A stretch of DNA of 64,000 nucleotides from Arctopsyche grandis (GCF_051622035.1 NC_135364.1:19743001-19807000), one strand, 5' to 3'; numbered from the stretch's first letter, positions 25,063 through 37,309 are shown. The notes: generated by a model from the letters alone, not told the origin. A program made the numbers and translations.

Positions 25063-25435
25063 AGTGAATTGACAAAATCGAGATTTCGTATTCTCCAATT
25101 TTCTCCTCCGAAATTGGACCAATTTTTAAAAAAATGTCATCATCGGTATGAGAAAGATATTTTCTACGCAACTGTGTGCATATTTTTTTTATAATCGACC
25201 GTTAAATAAGCACGCTGGACTCTTTTCGTGGGTGTAAAAAAGAGGCGATTTTATAGATGTTTGGCGGCTCCTAGCTCCTATAAAAAATAGCTAATCAAAA
25301 AAATAAAAGCACAGATGCATGCCAATGGTGGATATCCATAGCATATTAAAAAATATATTCTCTAGTACCATAATTGAGGAAGGGAGAAGTGTAATACGTT
25401 TGTATGGACAAGGCGTTGGTGTCCAGCCCTCTTAA
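24908..25435 (+). mobile_element. TTAA-flanked MITE, copy 1
   Basis: Bounded on both sides by TTAA, with terminal inverted repeats GAGGGCTGTACACC and GAGGGCTGGACACC (minus-strand reading of the right end). TTAA target duplication is the hallmark of piggyBac-type transposition. An expanded (TA)n tract (about 24993-25060) lies inside. A second copy in opposite orientation is at 26097-26612. No transposase is encoded. Confidence 0.8.
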
Positions 25436-26096
25436 TATTTATTTGAAAACAAATGAATTCGAGAAAAATATTAAATTTTCTCATTAATTTTATTGAAATT
25501 TACAATTAATTATAGATACAGTACATCAATATGTTTTCAGGCTAAAATAAATATTATCATTAGATAGTCTTCGGCAATAATTAACGCTTAAGGAATTATT
25601 CTAAATTCTAAATTCTCGAGTAAAAAATTCGAAAAAAAAATAATTTGTTCAACCGTTTCCGGCCATAATAACAATTCCTCGTTTGGTGACAATCGTATGA
25701 ATTTTTTATAACACTAGGGTGTGGAGTACACATGACCACCTCACACGGCAATGTGCGTGTTCCCACAGACTACAAAATATACAGTTTTGTATTTTTTAAA
25801 TGACAAAATGATTGAATTGCGGTGTCTGACCATTTACGAAGCATGAAATTCAATATCTACGGTATTAACCAGATATTGAATTTCATAAAGTAAAATTTGC
25901 TCAATATACCTAAATCGGAAAAAACAATATATGAACACAATTGAAAAACCATTCAAATTAGCACTGTAAATATTGTCAAGTCATGAATTTTCCCCCATTT
26001 TGGAAAACCGCGTACACCTAGGATATCATTCCAGTTATTTTTATATTATTATCTTGTTTTATGTTATTTAGGCTTTTTATATTATATTTTATTTTG
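25436..26096. other. Spacer between the two inverted TTAA MITEs
   Basis: AT-rich with no recognisable gene. A short inverted pair (TGAAATTCAATATCT around 25847 and AGATATTGAATTTCA around 25872) forms a 15-bp hairpin. Confidence 0.45.
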
Positions 26097-26612
26097 TTAA
26101 GAGGGCTCGACACCAGCGCCTTGTCCAGACAAACGTATTACACTTCTCCCTTCCTCAATTATGGCACTAGAGAAATTATTTTTTAATATGCTATGGATAT
26201 CCACCATTGGAATGCATCTATCGTTTTATTTTAATGATTAGTAATTTTTTATAGGAGCGAGGAGCCGCCAAACATATATAAAATCGCCTCTTTTTTACAC
26301 CCACGAAAAGAGTCCAGCGTGCTTATTTAACGGTCGATTTAAAAAAAAAAATACGCGCATAGTTGCACAGAAAATATCTTTCTTATGCCGATGATGAAAT
26401 TTTTTTAAAAATTGGTCCAGTTTTGAAGGAGAAAATAGGAGAATACGAAACCTCGATTTTGTCGATTTAAAATACGTATTATCTGGTCGAAGCGCAACTG
26501 TCGCATTCACTCAATATATATTGATATATATTGTCCCATTCACTCAATATATGTATATATCGAAGAAAGGAACGGCAACAAAATTAAGGTTTCGGGTGTA
26601 CAGCCCTCTTAA
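26097..26612 (-). mobile_element. TTAA-flanked MITE, copy 2
   Basis: Reverse-complement copy of 24908-25435 with the same tips and TTAA flanks. It keeps most of the internal sequence (GGAACGGCAACAAAATTAAG near the right end, AACGTATTACACTTCTCCC near the left) but lacks the long TA expansion. Confidence 0.8.
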
Positions 26613-27196
26613 TATAAGTTTAAAAAATACGCTTGAAAATGGATAATTTGAAAATCTTTCAATTTAAAATGTTCTTTGTGGACGCTGATATATTTTTGAA
26701 ATCGCCAACTCCACAGACATGAGATTTGCACGGTTGAATGACGAACATAAAATAAAACGATTGAAGATCAAAGCTCCGGTTTTATTGATAGCTCATTAAT
26801 TCGATTCGACATAAACCGCTGAGGCGTAAATTTTCGTCAAAAGAATTCATTCCTCTAAATTCTTAAAACTATGTATTATATGTACATATGTTGTATACAT
26901 TAGTTACAAATTTTCTCTCGTCTTTCGTCTGATTATTTTTTTATTAATATTATTGAAATGCGTATGAAAATGATCTTATTGCTAAATATTCGAACCATTA
27001 ATTGCACAAAATACTCGGAGAAAATCAACCCCTCGCTATTGACTTATTAAGAAACACAAACCCCAACAAGTTATATCGTAACCATAGAGATAATTTCACA
27101 GTATTCCAATTCACTTACATAGTTGCTTTCATATCTGATTAAAAATATATTTATTTAAACAGTGAATAGCAATTGTAAATAAAAAACTTGTAAAAT

Positions 27197-30150
27197 ATGA
27201 ACAAAGATGTGAAATCAAAATCGGTAGTAACTGGAACAGCAAAAGAAATGGTAATAAATAAAATTCGTTAGAAATAATTAAATATGTATTATATAAAAAA
27301 CATTAGAATCTAAAAATTGTATATTTAATATTACATTATTCCGCTATTTTATTATGATATATAAATAGCATAATTGTGTAACTTGATCTAACCTTATAAA
27401 AACTAACCTAACCTATTAACTTTATTGAACTTATGATATCAAAGTTATCTGTGATAAAGATAGTACACAGAAATACATACGTCTTTTGTATATATTATAA
27501 GTGTTCGTAAATTGCTTGCAATATTTCATATACATTTTATAATTTTGTTTTTTGTATTACGTACATACGCACTGACTGTTATGAAATTTTAATCTTCATT
27601 AGAATTGGTATATAATTACGTATATCTACTCGTGTTGTAAACATGCTTTGACCTTAATTAATGGTATGTTAAACGTAATTAATGACAGCATTTAAAATAA
27701 TTTTATTAAATTTTCACTAGATGTAAACTGACACGAATTCTAAAATAAACGAGTTGAATTCAAAATGTTTCATTAATATTTTGGAATTCGTTTATATTCC
27801 AGAAAGAAAATTCAATAAAATTGCGCAAGAAAAATATACTACACTTAGTGGTAAATTTTTTACAAAATGAAGGAATGTTAAAATCGGCAGAAAGTTTGAT
27901 TGTTGAAGCTCATTTGAGTAACGACTATAAAGTATGCGATAATATCGATTTGGAAATAGTATATCAGGAGTATTGTAATTATTTTCTATTGAAATACAAT
28001 AAACACCCTATGGTATGTAAAAAGATTGAACATTTTAACAACGGCGGATCAAAAGCTATTCCGAATTCTGAAAATAAAAATGATAAAAATCAACGAGTAA
28101 ATCAAATAAGTCGAAATACTACCGTAACTTCAGATCAAGCGAAAGAAACAAATATAGAAAGCAGTATGATAATCAATAAATTGCTTCAACATGTAAGTTT
28201 TACGTTTTTTATATGTAATATATACATACATATATACATACTGATATAGATTCCAAAATAATATATAGGACATGAATATTACAAACAATGCTATTGATTG
28301 CGATCATTCTCTAGTCAAATCGAAGTCTTTGGCTGATTTCCTGACCGAAATTCCAAAAGAGAGCAAAACATTAATTGAATATATTTATCGTCAATCAAAT
28401 ATAAACAATGAGGTTGTGAAGTGGGATGACATAATAGGTTTGGAAAATGCAAAAACATTGTTAAAGGAGGCTACTATATATCCCGTCAAATACCCAAAGC
28501 TCTTTACTGGTTTGACTTCTCCGTGGAGAGGAATTTTACTGTACGGCCCTCCTGGCGGTGGAAAAACCCTGTTGGCAAAAGCGATAGCTCATGAAAGCGA
28601 CAAAATGTTTATAAATATAACTTCAAGTTCTATTGTGAGTAAATGGCGAGGGGAATCAGAAAAAAATATCAAGGTTTGTTGTCTGCATAAATTTAGTCAA
28701 TAAATTGAAAATCATCAATAATTATTTTTTAATAAAAACAAATATAAAAAGTAAAATTACTTTAGATGCTGTTTGATTTTGCACATTATTATGAACCATC
28801 CATAATATTCATAGACGAAATTGAAGCGTTGGCTTCTAAAAGAGATTGTCCGACTGAACACGAGGCCTCACGTCGTATGAAAACAGAAATTTTCATAGAG
28901 CTTGACGGTGCTACTAGAAAAGCTGATAATATACTATTCTTGGTTACTTCAAATCTACCTTGGTAAGTTATAATATACATGTTTAGCCAGCAGCATAGCT
29001 CGGTTGTTAAGCTTCTGCTTAGCGTCGTGAGGTGCTGGGTCCGATCCCAGGGCCGGGCCTCGAGTGAAAATGAATATTTCAGAGTATGCTGCGGGTTAGA
29101 CCTTGATTTGTGAATCCAGGTTCCCGGTAAAAATTGGCCAAAATCCTTCCTATATATACACAATATGTCACCAATAATTTATGTTTGATTAATGTGCAAT
29201 AAATATGTTTGTGTACGATTTGATAGATGTCTCATTGATTTGCGAGTTTTTCCGTGTCTCGTAATTCACTTATAAAATGCTGCAATATTTGTAATTGGCC
29301 AAGAAGGCGCATTGGGGTTGCCTGTAAGGTAAACGGACTACTAGTCATATGTGAACCGGTCACAGGACAACCGGTCGCTCTAGATCGGTCACACGTGATC
29401 ACCCGTCACAGTAAAACTGGTCACACCCTAAAATTGGTCATGAGAAAACTGGTCACACCCAAAAATTCGACCAATTTTTAATTTTTGGGTGTGACCAATT
29501 TTCGGGTGTGACCAGTTTTCTCGAAACCAGTTTTAGTGTGACGGGTGATCACGTGTGACCAATCTAGAGCGACCGGTTCACTAATGACTAGTAATCACCG
29601 AACCGCCTGTAATGCCTTCCTGGTTTGTGTTATCATAAAAAATAATATTAACATACATAGATATCGTTTAAAACTGTAATTAAATTTGATTTCCATTAAA
29701 CTTCCAGGGAAATTGATCCAGCCTTGTTGAGACGACTAGAAAAACGCATTTATATTCCATTACCTCACTTTGAAGCGAGAATAGAGATGTTCAGACGTCT
29801 CATTACCATGTCTGGTGTTGCTTATGATAAACAAATCTGCTTTAGAAAACTAGCAGAAGCGACAGATGGATACTCAGGATCTGATATTCGTAACGTCTGT
29901 AGGGAAGCGTGCATGTCTAATATCAGAAAATATATAAATACGAAAGGTCTGATAAATCAAGTGTGTAGGACAGTAGCTAAAATATTTAAAAATACCATAG
30001 AATATTTATTGTGTTTTAGATATTGCCGAGTTGCATCGTCGCGAGTTGAATCAAATGGACTTTGATGTTTCAATAGAGAAAATTAAGCCGTCGTCAAAAT
30101 ATGACGTGAAGAAATATTTCGAGTGGTCTCATAGTAATGGAGCCGAGTGA
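27197..30150 (+). CDS. KATNAL2-like: Katanin p60-like AAA ATPase, KATNAL2-type
   Basis: Six exons: 27197..27250, 27803..28192, 28269..28673, 28766..28962, 29708..about 29964, 30020..30150; about 477 residues. The exon 5 donor is uncertain: GTGT|GTAGGA at 29964 or AAAG|GTCTGA at 29946 both keep the frame. The N-terminus carries a LisH motif (residues about 25-57, [16 protein letters not shown] then CDNIDLE), which sets KATNAL2 apart from other katanins. The AAA domain has Walker A GPPGGGKT (about 241-248), Walker B IIFIDEIE, a pore-type [10 protein letters not shown] segment, the [15 protein letters not shown] sensor-2 region, and arginine fingers in LLRRLEKR. The end KKYFEWSHS fits the VPS4/katanin C-terminal helix. 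The family severs or remodels microtubules. It is shorter than human KATNAL2, mainly in the linker between LisH and AAA. All catalytic motifs are present, so it looks functional. Confidence 0.9.
28984..29640 (+). mobile_element. tRNA-derived SINE (family 1) in KATNAL2 intron 4, split by a MITE
   Basis: Starts AGCCAGCAGCATAGCTCGGT (A-box-like), B box GGGTCCGATCCCAG, body words CTTGATTTGTGAATCCAGGT and AATGTGCAATAAATATG, 3' words AAGAAGGCGCATTGGGGTTG. The SINE is interrupted at CCTGTAAG and resumes at 29606-29640 with TGCCTTCCTGGTTTGTGTTA, exactly as in the uninterrupted copy at 33991-34400. Confidence 0.85.
29329..29605. mobile_element. Foldback MITE with GGTCACAC motifs, inserted in a SINE
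   Basis: Ends are imperfect inverted repeats (GTAAACGGACTACTAGTCAT at the left, CGGTTCGGTGATTACTAGTC when the right end is read on the other strand). The interior repeats GGTCACAC/GTGTGACC units in both orientations. It is flanked by CCTGTAAG and CCTGTAAT, an 8-bp target duplication with one mismatch. A second copy is at 49394-49638. Confidence 0.85.
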
Positions 30151-30172
30151 GAAATTAAATTGGGTATTATTC

Positions 30173-30178
30173 AATAAA
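30173..30178 (+). terminator. Poly-A signal of the KATNAL2-like gene
   Basis: AATAAA 23 bases after the stop codon. It is the first such hexamer downstream. Confidence 0.6.
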
Positions 30179-30179
30179 T

Positions 30180-32349
30180 ACAAATGTAAATTAGATTATT
30201 TTATTTGACAAATATACAAGATTTAGAGTGTAGTCTAGTTTTATCAAATATAATTACTAATATAATATATATAACTAAGTTTTCTTTTAGTATACATATT
30301 TTATTCATTTTTTTTTTTTTCAGAAAATACACTAGTGATATACATATGTATCTAATATGCATATAAAATAATATTTGTAATTGCGAGGAGAAAAAAATTG
30401 ATATAAATGAAATTTTACACAACATTAACATAGCACAAAATCGCAGACAATTAATAATATATAAATTTAATTCAACCCAAATATTTGTTAATCCTCAAAT
30501 AAAAAATATATGTATTTTTATTTTATGGCTATCACAGACAAATTTTAATTATTAATGAATTAATTTGATGCACCTCGAGATCGATTTTGTGACAATTAAA
30601 TCTTACAGTATTAAGAATAAGAAGAGAACTAAAAAAACACGTTTGTAAATATTAAATATGTTTTATGTAAGGGGTTTCATAGTGTATTCATAATTCTAAT
30701 ACATACATAGGACACTGAACAACAATTACATATTACTTTTTTAATTTTAAATATTGATATATACGATTTTTCAAAAGACATCAAATCATAACTAGTTTTA
30801 CTGTGATAGATCAAAGAATATGTTTTCACTATATGTAATACATACATAATAACAACAATTTCTGGTTGACTTTCGTGCCTCATTCGGAGACTCCTTTGGC
30901 CCCTGTGCATCTATCTGGTCACGATATTAACGTGTGTAAATGCTTAAGTGTCACTCGTGACATAATTTTTCTCACAAATAAAAGTAAGATAGATATTTAG
31001 AAAAACATTAAATTAAATTAAAAGAAACAAAACATATTCTTAGTGAAAATTCAGACTTGATAAACACTTTCAGAACGTTTGGATATCACTTCATAATTGA
31101 TTTTAATTTCAGTCTTTAAACAATATTATTGTATATTTTTAAAAATCGTTTATATTGTTATTTTACTTAATGTTCAGAGAACAGTTGAAAACAACTATTG
31201 GATTTGTATATGAAATAACATTAGTAACACAGCTTGTTAAATAACAAGTTCAACTGAATAAAATTATAAAACAATCATTTAACTTTACACAATTGTAATA
31301 TCACAAAAAGGAAAAATAAGATTAGGTACAAATTAATTATATAAATAATATTTATCTGAAATACATACATTTTATCAAATCAAAAATTAAAGAAATTATA
31401 TTTAAATAAAGTTTCAACCTTTTCAATAAATACGTATAATATTTTGTATATGTATGTTTATTAGGAACCAGCAATTATTACCATAGCGATTGAATAAAAG
31501 TTGTAGTACAATTTCAAAATATGTGTACAATTTAAAAAAAAGTAATCGGCAATTATATTATAAGAATCCATTGTATTATAAAAATAAACAAAAAGGCTAC
31601 CAGAACTTTGAAAAGCATTTTTAGTATATATTCATAAATTATGACAAGTTTATGCAAACTTAATAATTAACTAATCAAAATTACGTAAGAAAAATTCCTG
31701 TGTTCGTATAAAAAAAATCATAATAAATGCAAATGCGTATGTGCAAATACAAATATGTTTAATAAATTTGTGATATAATTTATCAATTAATTTCATATAA
31801 AGTGTACATTGCTTTTATGATCTTATATTGATTTTCAATCGTAGCATTACTGAAATGTTAACACAAATTGGGAATTAAAATACAAACGTTTGACTTCAAA
31901 TTTTGAAACGAATAATACCATAAAATATCACATATACATTTGCAGTAAAACCTATTGCAAAGTAGATTTTTGGAAAAAAATATATTGTCATTTGAAAAAA
32001 AAAAAAACAAAACATTTTGACCTCAGTCAGTTTCCAAGTATCATTATTTATGTAGTAAAAGATATTTATATTTTTATATATGTAACTTATAAAATGAAAA
32101 ATCATAACACTTAATGGATGTTTGGCTGTTTTTATCATTTTTAATATCATATCGTTTAACTGACTACATCAAAATGTTACAATTGTTTTTAATCATTTAA
32201 CTATTATTAAAAAAAAAAAAAGTAAAAACAACAAGATATAACATAACAAATTTTTAAAACAGAGCATACAAATTATGGTAACTAAAAACAATACAGCGTG
32301 CATATAATATACAAGTGAAAATTTTATAATAGACACACGCTCAGTATTT
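30180..32349. other. AT-rich space between convergent genes
   Basis: Lies between the KATNAL2-like stop and the BTBD1/2-like stop, which face each other. It probably holds a long 3' UTR of the minus-strand gene. Many T/A runs, no exon and no recognisable complete repeat. Confidence 0.5.
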
Positions 32350-35300
32350 TTACGTGTAAAATATTATTCCTGGTATTTGACCATCATCGGCAGATGTGCC
32401 GTTGTTATTGCCCGCAGCATACGAAAACTGGAAATTGATCCGTCCACCGTCAGGACAATAAACAACGACCCTCCTCAAACCCTTTGTACCATAAAACGAA
32501 TCAGATCCCTGAAATGAGACGACCAATAAATTAAATCCAAATCAATAATACAAGTCCTATCAATAAGAAACAAAAACAAACCTTCAAAGTAGCGCTGGCT
32601 ATATAAGTGGTATTAGGCGAGATGTCAATAGGTTCCTTGAACATTGCACGAAATATATCATCAGTACCGTCTGAGCTAAACGAAGTATTGTGTGATCCAC
32701 ACACTTTCTTAGTACCTGCATGTATGACCTAAAATTGACAATGGAAAAAATCAGCAAACATTTGAAAACAAACGATAAATTCTATACATTAAACTAAATG
32801 TTACTTGTATGTGAACTTCATATTCCGTGGATCCAAAAAATGAACCGTAAAGCCCAAAACCGACTACAAAAATTCGTTTATCAACCGAAAAGCGAATTCT
32901 GTCTGAAGTTCCACTATATCCCCATCGGCTCTCAGTGTGTATAAATCTGGAATAAAAACACACATTATTAAATATAATATACATTAAGAAATGCAAAATG
33001 TGAGGAAATTAAATGAGCAAAATTTTAAGTGAACATATAGAAGCCACGGTAAAGCTCAAAAATAAGTTCAAATCCTAGCAAAAATTTTAAAGTTCATTTG
33101 ATTACTCCCATCTTTTTTTTTTTTTTCTCTCTGACATCATCAAAATCATAATTAGCCAGCAGCATGGCTCGGCGGTTGCGTTGATACTAAGCACCGAGAG
33201 ATCGCCGAGTTCGATCCCGTGAGCTGACCGCGATTGAAATTTAATTTATTCCAAGTATAGTCTTTAAATGTTGCTGGTCAGACTTTCAGACAGATCCGTT
33301 TCCTACCAGAGTTTGCCAATTTATCTGATTTCACTGTTGAAGCGATTCCTCTTATCAAATTGGCAAAAACTATCCTACTCACCACTATTTGAATATGATA
33401 TCAAAAATTTATTATCTATAACATGTCTCGCTAATTTTCTTATATATATATAGTATTTGTGTTATGCTTATATTTATTTTATTTTACATAGATATATACC
33501 AGGAAGGCCTATCAGGTAAACCTCAATGCGCCTTCCTAGACAATTAATTAATTACAAACATTGCAGCATTTTTTATTAGATAAATAGCTGTATTTCGAAA
33601 GACTGAAGAACACGAAATTAACAATTAATTAATCTATAGACATGTATGGATTTAGACTTGTACATACATTTTTTTACATATTGTACATAAATCAAATTCA
33701 TATATTTGTGACAGCAGGTAGGATTGTTTTTGCCAATTTGATGGAGGAACCGTTTCAACAATGAAATCAGATTAATTTGCAAACTCTGATAGGATCAACT
33801 TGGAGTCACAAATATTCAAGTCTGACCAGCAGCATTAAATAGTAGCATGGGATCGAACCTGGTAACCTCTCGGTGCTAAACATAAACGCAACCACCGAGC
33901 CACACTGCTGGCTAATATATACTATATATCTGGTTACAGGGACGCGTTAGAGTATTCTGTAAAGTCACTGTGGTTAATATATAAATAAATAGCAGCATAG
34001 CTCGGTCGTTAAGCTTCTGCTTAACACCGAGAGGCGCCGGGTTCGATCCCACGAGCTGACCTCGATTGGAAAAGAATTTTTCCGAGTACATTTGTAGTCA
34101 GACTTGGATATTGTGACTCCAGGTCGATCGTTTCCTATCAAAGTTTGCCAATTTTCTCTGATTTCATTGTTGAAATAGTTCCCATTTAAAATGTCACCAC
34201 TATTTGTAGTATGATTAATGTACAATAAAATTTATATACAATTCATAGATGTCTCGTTAATTTGCGAGTTTTTCAGTGTCTCGTAATTCAACGACTTGTA
34301 ATAAAAATGCTGCATTGTAATTGTAATTTGCCAAGAAGGCGTATTGGGGTTTACCTGTAAGGCCTTCCTGGTATATGTATAAAAAAAATAAATAAATAAA
34401 TAAATAATCCAATCTCATTTTAAATGTATTGAAACCATTAGAGCTGAATTTAGTCCTTCCTAGTAAACTTCGCTTCATGGCAAATAATAAAAATGTTTGA
34501 TATAGAGAAGTCGGCTACGTTTAATATTTAGTATGCATTAAAAACATGAAATACCTTTGAGCCGTTTGTTCTATTCCCGTCATGCAGCACCTGGGTAGAT
34601 CCAGAAAACCAACGTTCGGTTTAGGATTGACGGTGAAGTATAAAAACAATTGAACAACTTCTCTGTCAGAGAGCAGGCCGCTTTGTGCGGGACCCATAGC
34701 AAACTCCTCAACTGACATGAGTGGAAAGCGTATATTGTTAAACGCTCGGCCAACTACTTCCCGTTGATTCACCGGTGTAACGGGTAGCTGCCTCCGGATG
34801 CACTCTGCCTCAGACCATCGTAGTACGGCCGCAAATATTTTGGTCTCCCTTATTCTCAACGTATCCCTGAAAACATGTGTGCGTTTATGTAATTGAACAA
34901 ATTTTTATTTTAAATACCCTTTCAAGCAAAAGAGGTGGCTTTCTTATTCAAGTATTAATTTGAAAATTTAGAATGCACCGGACAAATCTCGTAAAAAATG
35001 CTTTTGACTGTAAGTACCCAATATCTGAAACATCCACTAACTGCATCTCATCTTACTATGTATTATCCTATTGTTTAACCCTACTTTCTCTTCCTTGGCT
35101 TGCTTATTATTTGACAAAATACCTAATTGTCTAGTTTTTGGCTATGAAACCCTGAAATCCAGCTTCCTTCAGATGTCTTCCTACAGTTCGTGAAAAGAAT
35201 ATTGTATTTTACTTCTCCGACCAGCTCAGAATGTTCGTTTTTGGGATTTTTAAAGATATTGCAGAGAGAATGTTGCAATGAGATCTCGACACTGTTTTCT

Positions 35301-36483
35301 TTTCCATATTCTTATCGATTTTTTATAGAATCAATCTCAGTGTATCCTTTTAATGTCATTTGGACAGTACATTGCGATAATTTAGGTTGTTACAAAATTT
35401 CTATCAATTCCGATCCTTAAAAATGTATTTAAACAATATAACCCTTTTACTCAATTCCTGTATTTTTTGTCTTGTTTAATAAAAGATGCATTTATTAAAA
35501 AAAAAAAAAATACAGAAACGGGTTCGATTAAAATGAGATGCAACCACTTTTCTTGAAATACTCATTTGCGTTAAAAGGACATTTTCGTATTTTTCTTACA
35601 CCTATAATATATAAAATGTGGTTATTTTAAATACTTTGAGTATTTTCAGTCGAAAGAATTTTTTACAAGTGGCCTAATTAAATTTGTCCATGACTTTAAG
35701 TGCTTAATTAAGATTGGTTTTTGTTGATGAATTGGTAACTGGCGATTACCTTTCGAGTACAATTTGCAAAGTATCCTGATCGATATCGGTGAAGCCGTCA
35801 GCGACGAGAGCATCTGCTGTATTTTTATCGATCATATCGAGACACAGAGCGGCCAATTGCTGCTCGTCGAAGAGTCTCGCTTGTGTGAGGAGCAGGAACG
35901 CATTATCGCTGCCCAGATTGCTCTTTAAAAAGTCGACACAGTGCTCCTCAAAGGCGGAGACTGCATATTTCTTAGCGGTATAGAGGGTGGTCATGACGGT
36001 CTCGGGGCCGATCTGCACCTCGTCCGAATAGAGAAACTGGAGCAGATGCAAAAAGGCAGCCGGCTCGACGTCGGGGAGCTCTATCTCGTCGGCAGTGGTG
36101 GCCAGAGTACTGTTGAACATGGCGTCGAAAACGACACTGCCCACCGACAACAAGAACTTGTGAGCGGGGATGCGCTGTCGCTGAGCACCTTTACCCACTA
36201 AGAAGTGCACGTCGGCTAAGACTTCGCTGTTGAACAGGAAGGCGAATCTCTCTTTGAGAGTGGTCTTGGTGGCTTGCCAGTTGTATGCGGGGGCGATGCT
36301 GCTGCTGCCGATGCCACTACTATTGCAATTGTTGTTGTTGTTGGTGCTGGGACCGCTGTCGAAGATTCCGTCCGAGGGCTCCAGCTTGGGCTCTTCACCA
36401 CGCCGGTGGCCCGGTTGCATGTTTTGGGGCACGTCGTGCAGACGGCCTGCGCCCCCACCCCCGCCTACGTTGGAAGACGCCAT
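32350..36483 (-). CDS. BTBD2-like: BTB-BACK-PHR protein, BTBD1/BTBD2-type
   Basis: Five exons, complement(36483..35750, 34866..34555, 32946..32805, 32728..32582, 32508..32350), 497 residues; phases agree at every join. The N-terminus is low-complexity (Gly and Asn runs). The BTB domain starts near residue 82 ([34 protein letters not shown]). A BACK domain follows ([35 protein letters not shown]), then WSEAEC and [20 protein letters not shown]. The PHR domain begins near residue 353 ([20 protein letters not shown]) and runs to the end, FYT. BTBD1/2 proteins are CUL3 adaptors reported to bind topoisomerase I. Start chosen at MASSNVGG. An in-frame ATG at 36594 would add 37 residues translated from short tandem repeats, less like the family. 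The gene is intact. Confidence 0.95.
33154..33470 (+). mobile_element. SINE family 1 copy in BTBD intron 2
   Basis: Begins AGCCAGCAGCATGGCTCGGC, B box GAGTTCGATCCCGTG, then GCTGGTCAGACTTTCAGACA and CACTATTTGAATATG, ending around ATGTCTCGCTAATTTTC. It lacks the final CGCATTGGGG block. Confidence 0.8.
33497..33917 (-). mobile_element. SINE family 1 copy, inverted, in BTBD intron 2
   Basis: In plus-strand reading it runs from CCAGGAAGGCCTATCAGGTA (its 3' end), through AATGCGCCTTCCTAG and AACATTGCAGCATTTTTTA, to CACCGAGCCACACTGCTGGC (its tRNA-like head). It stands back to back with the previous copy. Confidence 0.8.
33991..34405 (+). mobile_element. SINE family 1, full-length copy
   Basis: The most complete copy: head AGCAGCATAGCTCGGTCGTT, B box GGGTTCGATCCCACG, body CAGACTTGGATATTGTGACT, 3' block AAGAAGGCGTATTGGGGTTT then CCTGTAAGGCCTTCCTGG, and a (AAAT)n tail at 34381-34407. 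It shows the unbroken sequence into which the 29329 MITE inserted. Confidence 0.85.
34880..35740. other. BTBD intron 1
   Basis: Intron 34867-35749. AT-rich, with no SINE and no second coding frame of note. Confidence 0.6.
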
Positions 36484-36539
36484 GATGTCAAAGAAGAACG
36501 AGGATGTCAAACGGGTGTGGAGTCCCGGCCGGGGGGCCG

Positions 36540-36660
36540 CCGGTCCCCACACTCCACTCCACTTGTCCACTTGTCCACTTGTCCACTTCTTCACACGAGT
36601 CGGGCTCTTCAGCCGCCCACCACCACCTACCGCCTACCGCCTACCGCCTACCGGCTGCGC
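36540..36660 (-). repeat. Short tandem repeats in the BTBD 5' UTR
   Basis: (CACTTGTC)n-type units at 36555-36590 and CCTACCG units at 36626-36655. They are GC-rich compared with the surroundings and sit directly upstream of the ATG, so they are probably 5' UTR. Confidence 0.7.
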
Positions 36661-36862
36661 CACCGGCCGAAACTGACACTAACCATCCACTACACCGCCA
36701 TATACCGACAAGTAAATAATGAGCTCGCACAGTTCTCTTTCGAATGTCTCCTGTTCCAAGATATGTATATTCAACATCTCCACGAAATTGCTTCTGTTGA
36801 GTCTGAATGTGATATTTTCCAACTAGTGAGCGTAAATTATCGGATATTATTCTAACCTATTG

Positions 36863-36985
36863 TAGGTCTATTCATACCTAGTCAGCACGTACCGACTTCA
36901 GCAGGTATCCGGCCGTACGAAAAGTATTCTTTGGTACATTTTGTATGGGTATATTCATACCAACCGTCACGTTTACGTGCCATGA
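36863..36985. mobile_element. Foldback element remnant upstream of the BTBD gene
   Basis: TAGGTCTATTCATACCTAGT, CAGCACGTACCGACTTCAGC and AAAGTATTCTTTGGTACATT parallel the left arm of the 59529-59732 foldback. The right end (TATTCATACCAACC) is only a partial inverse. Confidence 0.5.
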
Positions 36986-37309
36986 GTCTGCCGCTTTGCT
37001 GTTTTGGACCAATTATCGATAGTGACAGTTGAGAGCTGTTCAATCTTTCGACATGGTTTTGGCGCAAATATTATAAAAATAAATTATTCAAACAAACTCA
37101 ACAGTGTTTCGTTAGGCTGGGATACGGTCAACACTTCCTACCCACGCCTACAGTATTGTGCAATATTTACCGATGCTTGCCCATCTTGCAAGTAATATAA
37201 ACAAACAGAGAATTTTTTATCGGACATACGTCAAGCACCAAGCGTCAAATACGACTGATGCTAAAATTATTTAGATCTGTCCGTTGAAATCGTAACTACT
37301 TGCACTCGC

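Noticed and set aside
28984-29060. tRNA gene in the KATNAL2 intron
   Set aside because: A- and B-box-like motifs are present, but no cloverleaf with a proper acceptor stem can be drawn, and the sequence continues into a SINE body shared by several loci.
36230-36855. Plus-strand frames opposite the BTBD first exon
   Set aside because: They are antisense shadows of a clearly conserved coding exon with high GC content.
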